From an uncultured bacterium (GTDB lineage Bacteria > Bacteroidota > Bacteroidia > Chitinophagales > Chitinophagaceae): a stretch of DNA of 36,855 nt. The stretch covers positions 1 to 36,855 of the forward strand of contig CAIXQW010000081.1 in NCBI GenBank assembly GCA_903921675.1, in the 5' to 3' direction. The notes below the pieces were generated by a model that was not told the DNA's origin, did no database searches, and saw only the letters and a list, made by a program, of their open reading frames with translations. Every line of letters starts with the position of its first letter. The first letter of the stretch is position 1. A program made the position numbers and the translations under genes. Of this stretch, positions 1 through 8,324 are shown piece by piece.

Positions 1-656
1 ATTTTGTTTGTTATGTGTTAGATATAAATGCCAATGATAGATTAATGTTTTTTGCAAAATTATTGATAGTAGTAATTTCATTTATTTTACTAGATACATC
101 AAAAAAAGTAGTAATTATATTTTCGGTTTTTTACTTAACTATCCATTTAATTTTATTACAAATAGGTATTAAACAATATCAAGGTGCAAGCATTATATTG
201 AAAAATTTAACTAGTACTATTACTGTCAAACAAAATGAAAAAGTATTATTTCTTAACTTACCATATCAATTTAAGGGAGTTAACCTATGTAGGTATTCCT
301 ATAGCATAGCACATTATTTAAATGTGTTTAGAAATATTGATTTAAGTAATAATTATGTTTGCATTGCCAGGCAAGTAAGATTAAATGAGAGTCAAAATAC
401 AAAAATTATTAAAGTGAATGATAGTACTATTCGTGTAGAAAATATGCAGTTAGATGAATGGTATAATATGGATGGAACCCAACAAAAATCGAGTGTAGAT
501 TCTTTTTATAAAATAGCAACAACAGACGGTATAAATGGTTACCAATTGAGTATTTCTTCCAATCCTAAAAACTTAAGGTTGCTATACTTAAATGATATTG
601 GTTTTCAAGAGTTTCATCTTGCTACAGATTCGTTTGTACATATTTTTCACCGCTAA
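1..656 (+). CDS. Membrane-anchored protein of unknown function, 5' end outside window
   Basis: The reading frame is open from the first bases of the window to the stop at 654-656, so the N-terminus probably lies upstream. A GTG at 15 is the first start-like codon in frame, and an ATG follows about ten codons later. The visible part begins with two hydrophobic segments (roughly residues 11-27 and 32-50 counted from the GTG). A soluble domain of about 160 residues follows, rich in Asn, Ser and Tyr, with no motif I recognise. Two membrane helices followed by a soluble tail would fit the C-terminal end of a multi-span membrane protein, for example a glycosyltransferase of the ArnT/PMT type, but that is only a guess. 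It is followed 73 bases later by terC, which has its own -7 box. Confidence 0.6.
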   Translation, partial: FVCYVLDINANDRLMFFAKLLIVVISFILLDTSKKVVIIFSVFYLTIHLILLQIGIKQYQGASIILKNLTSTITVKQNEKVLFLNLPYQFKGVNLCRYSYSIAHYLNVFRNIDLSNNYVCIARQVRLNESQNTKIIKVNDSTIRVENMQLDEWYNMDGTQQKSSVDSFYKIATTDGINGYQLSISSNPKNLRLLYLNDIGFQEFHLATDSFVHIFHR

Positions 657-699
657 TCATTTATCATTTGCACTATAATTTAATTCATCTTCTACATCG

Positions 700-707
700 T
701 ATATTTG
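700..707 (+). promoter_or_regulatory. Bacteroidota -7 promoter box for terC
   Basis: TATATTTG matches the TAnnTTTG -7 consensus known for the Bacteroidota primary sigma factor and ends 22 bases before the terC ATG. No TTG -33 element is visible at the usual 17-20 base spacing. The short leader leaves no room for a manganese (yybP-ykoY) riboswitch, which often precedes terC-type genes in other phyla. Confidence 0.5.
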
Positions 708-729
708 CAAGCCACAATTACTAAGGAAT

Positions 730-1509
730 ATGAATGAATTACTCACCACCGCAGGCATTACAGGCTTAATAGCACTAACCTTTATGGAAATAATGCTTGG
801 CATAGATAATGTAATTTTTGTATCTATTATATTAGATAAAATAAATGACCAAAAGCAAAAAAAACTAGCTTCTCGCATTTGGATGGCAGCAGGATTATTT
901 ATGCGTATTTTATTATTATATGTATTAAGTGTAGTTGTAAATGGCGAAATGCAATTGTTTAAAATTGGTAATCATGCTACAACGCTTAGCCAATTAATCA
1001 TGATAGGCGGTGGATTATTTTTACTAGTTAACACAACATTAGAAATTCATAATAAGCTAGAAGGCGATGATGAAGAAAAAATTACACTTAAAAAATCTTT
1101 TGCAGGTATTGTTCAAAAAATAATAATTCTAGATTTAGTGTTTTCTTTTGATAGTATTATTACTGCAATTGGAATGGCACAAAACCCAGTTGTGCAAATT
1201 ATAAGTGTAATGGTAGCTATGCTAGTAATGGCTATCTTTGCCAATAAAATTAGTAGCTTTATAGCAAATCATCCTACATTTAAAATATTAGCACTTTCAT
1301 TTTTAATATTAATTGGATTTACTTTAATAGTAGATGGCATTCATATAGATGCAGTACATGTGCCACATGGTTATATTTATTTTGCAATGGCATTTAGCTT
1401 TGGTGTAGAATTAATTAATTTACAAATTCGTAAAAAATCTACCAAAGTAGTAAAGCTACATGAGCCTACTGCAGCAGAAAAAACAGAAGAAATAATAGAA
1501 CAATTATAA
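730..1509 (+). CDS. TerC family integral membrane protein
   Basis: This 259-residue polytopic inner-membrane protein belongs to the TerC/Alx family. It carries the two family hallmarks: an acidic intramembrane motif near the N-terminus (LGIDNVIFVS, about residues 23-32) and its repeat in the second half (FSFDSIITAIGM). About seven hydrophobic segments can be counted. The paired Asp motifs support the metal-ion transport role reported for family members, which export Mn(II) and are linked to tellurite resistance or metalation of exported proteins. The substrate here cannot be read from sequence. The ATG at 730 follows a good -7 box. hutH starts 23 bases after the stop on the same strand, so the two may be co-transcribed, although no functional link is obvious. 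Confidence 0.9.
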   Translation: MNELLTTAGITGLIALTFMEIMLGIDNVIFVSIILDKINDQKQKKLASRIWMAAGLFMRILLLYVLSVVVNGEMQLFKIGNHATTLSQLIMIGGGLFLLVNTTLEIHNKLEGDDEEKITLKKSFAGIVQKIIILDLVFSFDSIITAIGMAQNPVVQIISVMVAMLVMAIFANKISSFIANHPTFKILALSFLILIGFTLIVDGIHIDAVHVPHGYIYFAMAFSFGVELINLQIRKKSTKVVKLHEPTAAEKTEEIIEQL

Positions 1510-1532
1510 ATAATAAAACTTTTTAAACACTT

Positions 1533-3005
1533 ATGTATATAATAGGTACAGAGCATTTATCTATTGCAAAAATTCCTGCAATCCTACAAACCCAAATAGA
1601 ATTATCTACAGAGGCAATTGCCAATATGCAAGCTTGCCGCGATTATTTAGATAAAAAAATGCAAGACCCCAATGCTGTGTATTATGGCATTAATACTGGT
1701 TTTGGTAGCCTATGCAATGTGCGCGTAGAAAATAAAGATTTAGAAAAACTACAAGAAAACTTGGTGCTTAGTCATGCATGTGGCGCAGGAGCAGAAGTGC
1801 CGCAAGTAATTGTAAAACTAATGCTATTATTAAAAATTAAAAACTTTGTATATGGCAATAGTGGAGTAAGTGTGCAAGTAGTACAACGCTTGGTAGATAT
1901 GTATAATGCAGATGTATTGCCTGTGGTGTATGAGCAAGGAAGCCTTGGTGCAAGTGGCGACTTAGCTCCATTGGCACATTTGTGTTTGCCATTGTTGGGC
2001 CAAGGAGAAGTGTATTACAATGGTAAAAAACAAGCTGCTGCTGCAGTAAATAAATTAATGAATTGGAGTAGTATTTCATTGCAAAGTAAAGAAGGATTGG
2101 CCTTGCTAAATGGTACACAATTCATGAGTAGCTTTGCGGTATACGCATGCTTACAAGGTATGCACTTGTACCATAGTGCCAATAAAATTGCCTGCATCAG
2201 CATAGATGGTTTTGATGCTACGCTCCAACCATTTGATGCTTTGATACATGCAGTGCGTGCCCATGAAGGACAAATCTTTACAGCCAATAATATTTTGGAA
2301 ACCCTTGCTGATAGCCAATTAGCAACACAAGCTAAATCACAAGTGCAAGACCCATATAGCTTTAGATGTATACCACAAGTGCATGGCGCAAGCTTCGATG
2401 TATTGCAAAATGCCATCACATTAGTTGAAATAGAAATTAATGCTGTTACAGATAATCCATTAATTTTTCCGAAAGAAGATAAAATATTTAGTGGTGGTAA
2501 TTTTCATGGGCAACCCTTGGCTTTACAATTAGATTTTTTAGCCATTGCCCTTGCAGAATTGGCCAATATTAGTGAGCGCCGCACTTATTTATTGATAAGT
2601 GGGCAAAGAAATTTACCAGCTTTTCTTACCAATAATGCAGGCTTGCAAAGTGGGTTGATGATAGCACAATATACCGCTGCTAGCATTGTAAGTGCTAATA
2701 AACAATTATGTACACCTGCTAGTGTAGATAGTATTGTAAGTAGCAATGGCCAAGAAGATCATGTAAGTATGGGAGCAAATGCTGCAACCAAATTGTGGCG
2801 TGTTTTAGATAATGTAGCTGCTGTATTGGGTATAGAATTATTAACTGCATCGCAAGCATTATCTTTTAGAGATGCTAATAAAACTTCTACTACTATACAA
2901 AATTATTTAGCATCCTTGCGCATTGTGTTGCCATTAAATACAGAAGACAGAATTTTAAGCACAGACATGAAAGTGTGTAAAGAATTTATTGGAACTGCTG
3001 TGTAA
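1533..3005 (+). CDS. hutH: Histidine ammonia-lyase
   Basis: The enzyme converts L-histidine to urocanate and ammonia, the first step of histidine degradation (EC 4.3.1.3), in the cytoplasm. The 490-residue length is typical. The catalytic Tyr motif YGINTGFG lies at 51-58. The Ala-Ser-Gly triad that cyclises to the MIO cofactor is at 140-142 inside GSLGASGDLAPLAH, and the catalytic Glu is in the GQEDHVSMG motif. The substrate-selectivity pair is Ser80-His81 (LVLSHACG), the histidine-type signature; tyrosine and phenylalanine lyases have His-Leu or Phe-Leu there. This argues against a flexirubin-type tyrosine lyase, a common alternative in this phylum. No hutU, hutI or hutG is in the window, so the rest of the pathway must be encoded elsewhere. 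Confidence 0.95.
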   Translation: MYIIGTEHLSIAKIPAILQTQIELSTEAIANMQACRDYLDKKMQDPNAVYYGINTGFGSLCNVRVENKDLEKLQENLVLSHACGAGAEVPQVIVKLMLLLKIKNFVYGNSGVSVQVVQRLVDMYNADVLPVVYEQGSLGASGDLAPLAHLCLPLLGQGEVYYNGKKQAAAAVNKLMNWSSISLQSKEGLALLNGTQFMSSFAVYACLQGMHLYHSANKIACISIDGFDATLQPFDALIHAVRAHEGQIFTANNILETLADSQLATQAKSQVQDPYSFRCIPQVHGASFDVLQNAITLVEIEINAVTDNPLIFPKEDKIFSGGNFHGQPLALQLDFLAIALAELANISERRTYLLISGQRNLPAFLTNNAGLQSGLMIAQYTAASIVSANKQLCTPASVDSIVSSNGQEDHVSMGANAATKLWRVLDNVAAVLGIELLTASQALSFRDANKTSTTIQNYLASLRIVLPLNTEDRILSTDMKVCKEFIGTAV

Positions 3006-3008
3006 AAA

Positions 3009-3275
3009 AGTTGGACACAAAGGACACCATGAACTACAAAGTCCACAATTTATTTTGGTCCTAAAAGGATACAATTCCATAGTGCCCTTTGTGCAAACCT
3101 TCGTGAGCCTTGTGACCAAATTCTTAGTTCAATCGGCTTGTTTTAGGTTTCTACAATTGAGACACAAAGGCCACCATGAGACACAAAGGCCACAATTTAT
3201 TTTGGTCATAGAAGATATAATAACCTAGTGCCCTTCGTGCAAACCTTCGTGAACCTTGTGTCCAAATATTATTTG
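3009..3275. repeat. Two tandem CACAAAG-type inverted-repeat elements (copies A and B)
   Basis: The gap between hutH and the LamG protein holds two diverged copies of one element, about 3009-3120 and 3157-3275. Each has a left arm with spaced CACAAAG units (ACACAAAGGCCACC-type) and a right arm with GTGnnCTT units (CCTTCGTGAACCTTGTG). The arms are imperfect reverse complements, so transcribed RNA or extruded DNA could form a long hairpin. The loops of A and B are also alike: both start CACAATTTATTTTGGTC. Similar sequence occurs at 6586-6700 and 33091-33214. Short reading frames through this region are low-complexity by-products of the repeat, not genes. Confidence 0.8.
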
Positions 3276-3308
3276 CAAAAAACCCCTCCAATACAGAAGG
3301 TTTTTTTA
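3275..3308. terminator. Imperfect bidirectional terminator between hutH and the LamG protein gene
   Basis: An A-run, a C-rich arm (CCCCTCC), the short loop AATACA, then GAAGG and a run of seven T form a rho-independent terminator with a two-base bulge. It reads as a terminator on the plus strand for hutH. The A-run gives a U-tract in the other direction, serving the minus-strand gene that ends at 3348. Loop and stem resemble the hairpins at 6531 and 6711. Confidence 0.65.
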
Positions 3309-3347
3309 TTATTCTAGAGTTATTAAGGTAAAAAAAATCTAATATAA

Positions 3348-6300
3348 TTAATTAGTCTTTACTATTTTTATAGTAGTTCTAATATTATTGGTGTTACAAA
3401 AAATTGCTGAATAAATACCATTTGGTAACAATTGAATATCTAAATGTTGGGTTCCAGGAAAAATTGTTGCTGTATATACAACTTGTCCTAAATTATTTAG
3501 AAGTTTTAGTTGTCCTTTTTCTAAAGACTCAATAATACAATTGCCATTTCCTGGGTTTGGATAAATTTGAATTTTGGTGTTTTTGCTATTCAAATCATTA
3601 ATATTTGTACATAATTGCACTTCTAATTGCACAGTATCTTTACCAACACATTTATAATTATTTGTATAGGCATACACTATGTTATAAGTACCTACCCCTG
3701 CAGAAGCAGGGTAAAATTTATTTGCAGAAACACCTGTGCCACTATATAAACCACCTGAAGGCACTCCAGTTAATGTCAATGGACCTTCATTCTCACAAAG
3801 TAAAGTTTTTGAAGTAGTTAAAGTAGTTATTGGTATTGGCTGTAAGGTAATATTAATAGAATCTTTAGCTTTACAACCTATAGAATTGGTTGTAGTTAAA
3901 AAATACAATCCTGTTGTATCTAATACATGTGTTGCGGTTGTTGACCCATCATTCCATAAATAGGAACTATGTATGCCTGGATTGATAAATAAATAATCTC
4001 CTGCACAAATATTGGTATCATTTCCGATAGAAATTGTGTAAGCAGCACTTACCTGCACACTTATTACAGATGTGCTACTACAGCCATTTAAATCGGTACC
4101 CGTAACAGTGTAGTTAGATGTACCTTGATTGATAGTTTTAAAAGGTATATTATTTTGCACTGTAGAGCTCCAAATATAAGTATTTGCGCCATTACCATTA
4201 AAAATTATGCTATCACCTTTACATACAGTAGAATCAGATGCTGTAGCTTGTACAATTGGTTTTGGATTTACAACAATACTTACAACTGAAGTTGTTGAAC
4301 ATGAACCTGTATTAGTGGCAGTAACTGTGTAAATAGTTGAACTAAGTGGAGTAAAATTAGCACCATTACTTATTCCTCCTGTCCATAAATAACTATTAGA
4401 GCCACTTGCAAGTATATTTACAGGTTTACCAACGCAAACAGTATCATCACTTATTACAAAATTAAGTATTGGGAAAGTGTCTTTTTTAACCAAAATACTA
4501 TCAAAGGCAGAAGGAATTGCAGTTCCTTCACCTCTTACAAAATAAGTAGTGGTTTGTGTAGGATTTACTGTTAAGCTAGGCCCATATCCAACTATAATTT
4601 TTGGACAAATAGATGTATACCAAACCCATTGGGTATTGCTATTTAATTTTGTAGAGGATGGTATTATTAGGTTTGTTGAATTTGCACCACATTGAATAAT
4701 ATTGGCTAAATTGGGCATATCTGCTGCTTTATAATACTTCAATAAAAATGCACCTTTATATGAAAATGGAACTGTTGCACTTAGGTTTAAATTATTTAAA
4801 AGTATAAAAAAGTCGCCATTATTATCCACCAATAAAGTACCTGGAGATCCATATGGCATTGCAGAAGAAATATAACCAATTGGAGTAAATGTGCTTCCAG
4901 AAGTTGCGAAAGCTGTGTAATTACCGTTTATATAACCATAAACTATTGGTAGATTATTAATATCATATTTTAAATATATAATATTTGTTACACTACTGCT
5001 TAAACTTAAAGTATTAGTATTTACCCAAGAAGTGGTATACTCTTTTAACTCTAAAGTATAGCTATTGCTTATTAACACATTTTTCTTATTGGTAATAGGG
5101 TTAATTTTAAAATCGAAAAAATTGTTTGAAACAATTGTGGAATTGCCATAACTTGTCCATAATCCAATTGTAAAATAGAGCGTTTTTATATTATAGGTAG
5201 TCCCAGATACTAAATCAGAAAACATAAAATTAGGAATACCAGTATTATCCATCTCTAAATTAACATTATTTACCGCGCCTATAGATAAAATGGAGTTTCC
5301 TACTGAATTCCAAGTAATTCCATCAAACTTTTTAACACCCGCTTTGTAGGCATATTGACTATCTGCAAATGCTACGAAAATAGTATCGTTATTGCCAATT
5401 GCTACATCGTAATAATTAGAATTACCACTATTATAAGTAGAACCTACTTGACCAATATACACCCAATTATTTGCAACTAGTTTATATGCTTTTAGCATGG
5501 TTGCTTCATGACAAATAACTATCAAATTATGACTGCTATCCATTGTAAGCTTTGATGAATATATAACACCATTACTAAATCCAGGCTGCCCTACATACAA
5601 TAAAGAATCTCCAACCTTGCGTAATACGCTACATTTATTTCCGCTAGAGTCATCTTTTATTGAAACGAGCATCTCGTTTAATTGATTATAAATAACCGAA
5701 GAAAAATTTAGTGTTGCAGATTTAGCCTTAAATAGATTCGGTGTAGGTGGCGACCAATAGCTTAATTGGCTAACAATATTTTTATATTTATTTGGAATGC
5801 TCACCCAGTTAGATGTTGCTCCATTTAGTGTAAATCCAAATAAAACACCATTGATATTATTGCCAGAACTATCAAAAGCAATAGTAGTAGTATTGTTGTT
5901 TCCTCCTGCTACACCTTGATCAAACTTTAAATTTAATAATAAATTTGGTTCTGCTCCTTGTATTCCACAATACATATTGTCATTGATTTGTGTTTCTGTT
6001 CTAGCATAATTCCAAACTCTAAACTCATCAATACTTCCATTAAAATTAGAAAGAACTGCAGAAGTGCTATTGCTAAAATTAGGCAATGACACATTTAATG
6101 GTATTCGTTTTGCGTAAGCAATCCCATCTATATAAATTGTAAATTCTTTACCAGCATTAAATACATAAGCTAAATGATGCCAACTATTATCTAAAACAAT
6201 ATTTGCTCCGTTTAATGCAAATGCAGTATGGTTATTCATATAAAATTGTAAGCTACTACTACTACTATTAAACCCAACATTAAATACATTTCCTGAAAAT

Positions 6301-6491
6301 GTCAATTGCCCTAAATTAACACCCTTAAACCAAAATTCTATTGTACAAGCAGTATCATTGGCCATTTGAGTTGGTAAAGTGCTGCCAAGATCTATATAAT
6401 CACCAGATTTAAAATTAATACAATTATTTTGTGCATTAATATTAACGGTGCCTATTAAAACAAATAATAAGAGAAAAAGAATAGATTTCAT
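3348..6491 (-). CDS. Secreted LamG-domain protein with T9SS sorting signal
   Basis: This 1047-residue protein is probably secreted through the type IX system and attached to, or released from, the cell surface. It starts with a signal peptide (residues 1-20, cleavage after INA). A LamG/concanavalin-like domain covers about 22-215, seen from the pattern EFWFKG, WHHLAYVF, IYIDG and SIDEFRVWNYART. A long middle region (about 230-640) of repeated beta-rich segments follows with no family I recognise. Ig/PKD-like repeats with short Cys-containing strands and TVCVGKP or SDSTVCKGDS motifs span about 670-960. The end (from about 975) is a type A T9SS C-terminal domain beginning IQIYPNPGNG. It is transcribed alone; a TACATTTG box lies just upstream of the ATG. 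It could be an adhesin or a polysaccharide-binding protein; no catalytic motif was seen. Confidence 0.85.
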   Translation of the reverse strand: MKSILFLLLFVLIGTVNINAQNNCINFKSGDYIDLGSTLPTQMANDTACTIEFWFKGVNLGQLTFSGNVFNVGFNSSSSSLQFYMNNHTAFALNGANIVLDNSWHHLAYVFNAGKEFTIYIDGIAYAKRIPLNVSLPNFSNSTSAVLSNFNGSIDEFRVWNYARTETQINDNMYCGIQGAEPNLLLNLKFDQGVAGGNNNTTTIAFDSSGNNINGVLFGFTLNGATSNWVSIPNKYKNIVSQLSYWSPPTPNLFKAKSATLNFSSVIYNQLNEMLVSIKDDSSGNKCSVLRKVGDSLLYVGQPGFSNGVIYSSKLTMDSSHNLIVICHEATMLKAYKLVANNWVYIGQVGSTYNSGNSNYYDVAIGNNDTIFVAFADSQYAYKAGVKKFDGITWNSVGNSILSIGAVNNVNLEMDNTGIPNFMFSDLVSGTTYNIKTLYFTIGLWTSYGNSTIVSNNFFDFKINPITNKKNVLISNSYTLELKEYTTSWVNTNTLSLSSSVTNIIYLKYDINNLPIVYGYINGNYTAFATSGSTFTPIGYISSAMPYGSPGTLLVDNNGDFFILLNNLNLSATVPFSYKGAFLLKYYKAADMPNLANIIQCGANSTNLIIPSSTKLNSNTQWVWYTSICPKIIVGYGPSLTVNPTQTTTYFVRGEGTAIPSAFDSILVKKDTFPILNFVISDDTVCVGKPVNILASGSNSYLWTGGISNGANFTPLSSTIYTVTATNTGSCSTTSVVSIVVNPKPIVQATASDSTVCKGDSIIFNGNGANTYIWSSTVQNNIPFKTINQGTSNYTVTGTDLNGCSSTSVISVQVSAAYTISIGNDTNICAGDYLFINPGIHSSYLWNDGSTTATHVLDTTGLYFLTTTNSIGCKAKDSINITLQPIPITTLTTSKTLLCENEGPLTLTGVPSGGLYSGTGVSANKFYPASAGVGTYNIVYAYTNNYKCVGKDTVQLEVQLCTNINDLNSKNTKIQIYPNPGNGNCIIESLEKGQLKLLNNLGQVVYTATIFPGTQHLDIQLLPNGIYSAIFCNTNNIRTTIKIVKTN

Positions 6492-6504
6492 AAAAAAAAT
6501 TTGA

Positions 6505-6512
6505 CAAATGTA
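6505..6512 (-). promoter_or_regulatory. -7 promoter box for the LamG/T9SS protein
   Basis: Read on the minus strand this is TACATTTG, a full match to TAnnTTTG, ending 13 bases before the ATG of the secreted protein. No TTG was found at the -33 distance. Confidence 0.45.
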
Positions 6513-6530
6513 ATAAAATTATTGTATAAA

Positions 6531-6552
6531 AAACCTTCCATTACAGAAGGTA
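6531..6552. terminator. Terminator-like hairpin with CATTACA loop
   Basis: The arms AAACCTTC (6531-6538) and GAAGGT (6546-6551) enclose the loop CATTACA. The hairpin is the near twin of the one at 6711-6737 and lies on the other side of repeat copy C. T-tracts are weaker here than at the twin, so it may be a duplicated and decayed terminator. Confidence 0.5.
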
Positions 6553-6585
6553 TTTACTATTATTCTAAAGTATAACTTTCTATTG

Positions 6586-6700
6586 AAGTGTGGCACAAAG
6601 GCCATTATGCAAACAAGGCCTGAAATTTAATCAATTTTAACTAATTAAATTTCTATTTTGCCCTTTGTGTAATTTTTTGTGAACCTTGTGGCCAAATATT
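6586..6700. repeat. CACAAAG-type inverted-repeat element (copy C)
   Basis: The left arm (GTGTGGCACAAAGGCC, about 6588-6603) and the right arm (about 6660-6695, GCCCTTTGTG to CCTTGTGGCC) are imperfect reverse complements, as in copies A and B. The central loop holds its own perfect 10-base inverted repeat, GAAATTTAAT at 6622-6631 and ATTAAATTTC at 6644-6653. The right end (CCTTGTGGCCAAATATT) matches the right end of copy B, and the similarity continues into the adjoining terminator. Confidence 0.75.
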
Positions 6701-6705
6701 AACCT

Positions 6706-6737
6706 ACAAAAAAACCCTTCCATTACAGAAGGGTTTT
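6706..6737 (-). terminator. Rho-independent terminator of the YceI gene, bidirectional
   Basis: A perfect ten-base stem, AAAACCCTTC (6711-6720) against GAAGGGTTTT (6728-6737), encloses the loop CATTACA. On the minus strand the hairpin is followed by seven T, placed 34 bases after the yceI stop. The plus strand also ends in TTTT. Confidence 0.8.
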
Positions 6738-6770
6738 CTAATTTTAAAAAGTCTAATAATCTATTATCTT

Positions 6771-7355
6771 CTATCCTTTTATCAATTCTAGGCTGCAAGC
6801 AATTCTAATTTTTTGACCAATAGCCATGCCACCAGCTTCCATCATACTGTTGTATTTAAGGCCAAATGCATATCTATCAATTTCACCATACACCATTACA
6901 CCAGCACGAGTATCGCCATAAGGGCTTTTAATCATGCCATTAAATTTAGCATCCAATGTTATAGTTTTTGTAATACCATTCATAGTAAAATCGCCAATTA
7001 ATTTATAAATTTTACCATTTACTTTCTTAAAAGATTTTGCAACAAAAGTAATATTTGGATTTTTTTCTGCATTAAAAAAGTCTGCGCTTTTTAAATGGTC
7101 ATCGCGTTTTTCATCTTCTGTATTAATGCTGTTGACATCTATATTTAATTTTACTTTTGCATCAGTAAAATCTGCTTTATCGCTTTTTACATCTACTGTA
7201 AAGTTTTTAAACTGACCCTTTGTTTCGCTAATCACCATGTGGTCTACCATAAAGTTGATGCTGCTATGGCTTTTATCTAATTTCCAAACTTGTGTTTGCG
7301 CTTGTGCCAAAAGGCAAACTGCGCTTAATGCTAATACGCTAAATATTTTTTTCAT
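6771..7355 (-). CDS. YceI family periplasmic lipid-binding-like protein
   Basis: The 194-residue exported protein has a signal peptide (about residues 1-19, ending LAQAQ) followed by one YceI domain. The domain opens with the characteristic WKLDKSHSSINFMVDHM and continues through a GQFKNFTVDV strand, an NAEKNPNITFVAKSF strand and a TMNGITKTITLDAKFNG strand. YceI proteins form a lipocalin-like beta-barrel that binds polyisoprenoid or amphiphilic molecules in the periplasm; the physiological ligand is usually unknown. Length and all domain strands look complete. It ends just before a strong terminator and appears to be a single-gene unit. No convincing -7 box was found upstream of the ATG at 7355. 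Confidence 0.9.
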   Translation of the reverse strand: MKKIFSVLALSAVCLLAQAQTQVWKLDKSHSSINFMVDHMVISETKGQFKNFTVDVKSDKADFTDAKVKLNIDVNSINTEDEKRDDHLKSADFFNAEKNPNITFVAKSFKKVNGKIYKLIGDFTMNGITKTITLDAKFNGMIKSPYGDTRAGVMVYGEIDRYAFGLKYNSMMEAGGMAIGQKIRIACSLELIKG

Positions 7356-7526
7356 ATTTCTATTTAATTTTCAGCAAAGAAAGCATATAGATGCTAGAGG
7401 AAAAATAATATAGATTAAGAAAAGGGTAAGCAGTAAAAGCCATAAACTAAATAAACAGCCAGATTAATCTGATATGTTTATCGTCAGGTTATAACAAAAA
7501 CAATACAGCAAATAGCTACGAATAAT

Positions 7527-7534
7527 TATATTTG
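7527..7534 (+). promoter_or_regulatory. -7 promoter box for adk
   Basis: TATATTTG matches the TAnnTTTG consensus and ends 28 bases before the adk ATG. A -33 TTG is not visible. Confidence 0.5.
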
Positions 7535-7562
7535 CAGATAAGCAATCAATAATCAAACAACA

Positions 7563-8138
7563 ATGTTCAATTTAGTTTTGTTCGGCCCTCCAGGAAGCGG
7601 TAAAGGCACACAAAGTACCAGTATCATCAATCAATACAATTTAGTACACATCAGCACTGGCGATATTCTGCGTGTAGAAGTAGCCAATGCTACACCGCTT
7701 GGCCTAGAAGCAAAAAAGTTTATGGATGCAGGTGCCTTGGTGCCAGATGAAGTTGTGATAGGTATGATAGGTAGCAAACTAGACGAAAACAAAGAGGTAA
7801 ATGGCTTTATTTTTGATGGTTTCCCGCGTACTATAGCGCAAGCAGAGGCTTTGGATAAATTATTAGAATTCAAAAAAACACCAATTAACTTGGTATTAAG
7901 CTTGGCAGTGCCAGAAGAAGAATTGATAGCACGCCTTGTAAACCGTGGCAAAGAAAGCGGCAGAAGCGATGATAACGAAGAAACAGCTCGCAAACGCTAT
8001 CACGAATATTTAAATAAAACAGCTCCTGTAGCAGATTTTTATGCTAATCAAGAAAAATTGGTACTGGTGCAAGGTGTGGGTTCTGTAGACGAGATTTTCC
8101 ATAAAATTTGTTTGGAAATAGACGAAGTAAAAGATTAA
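7563..8138 (+). CDS. adk: Adenylate kinase
   Basis: The enzyme catalyses ATP + AMP to 2 ADP (EC 2.7.4.3) in the cytoplasm and balances adenylate pools. The P-loop GPPGSGKGT is at residues 8-16, the AMP-binding STGDILR motif follows at about 31-37, then FDGFPRTIAQA and the lid/adenine motif GRSDDNEETARKRYHEY. At 191 residues this is the short-lid form without a zinc-binding four-Cys LID, common in Bacteroidota. All catalytic Arg residues expected from the family appear present. It is a single gene with its own -7 box; the next gene, mfd, is convergent. Confidence 0.97.
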   Translation: MFNLVLFGPPGSGKGTQSTSIINQYNLVHISTGDILRVEVANATPLGLEAKKFMDAGALVPDEVVIGMIGSKLDENKEVNGFIFDGFPRTIAQAEALDKLLEFKKTPINLVLSLAVPEEELIARLVNRGKESGRSDDNEETARKRYHEYLNKTAPVADFYANQEKLVLVQGVGSVDEIFHKICLEIDEVKD

Positions 8139-8324
8139 AATAGAGTTAGGACGACGAAGGAGTCACGCAATACCAATTAGAAGTCTACAGTATTTCTATA
8201 GTTTAATTATTCAGAATATTATTTCAACTGCATTATACAACCCTTGGGTCTACTGCAACCACAGCTTGCTAAAAGTATAATTTGATGTGCCATTTTTGCA
8301 TTCTATCTAAAGCAGTAGGTTTTT

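Noticed and set aside
661-729. yybP-ykoY manganese riboswitch upstream of terC
   Set aside because: The gap is only 73 bases and the -7 box leaves about 20 bases of leader.
2989-3228. Coding frame through the repeat after hutH
   Set aside because: It overlaps the hutH end and translates repeat units only; composition is a by-product of the CACAAAG elements.
8139-8324. Possible repeat (acgacgaaggagtcacgc) and small hairpin between adk and mfd
   Set aside because: Only one copy in the window and the 5-base stem near 8305-8325 is too weak to call.
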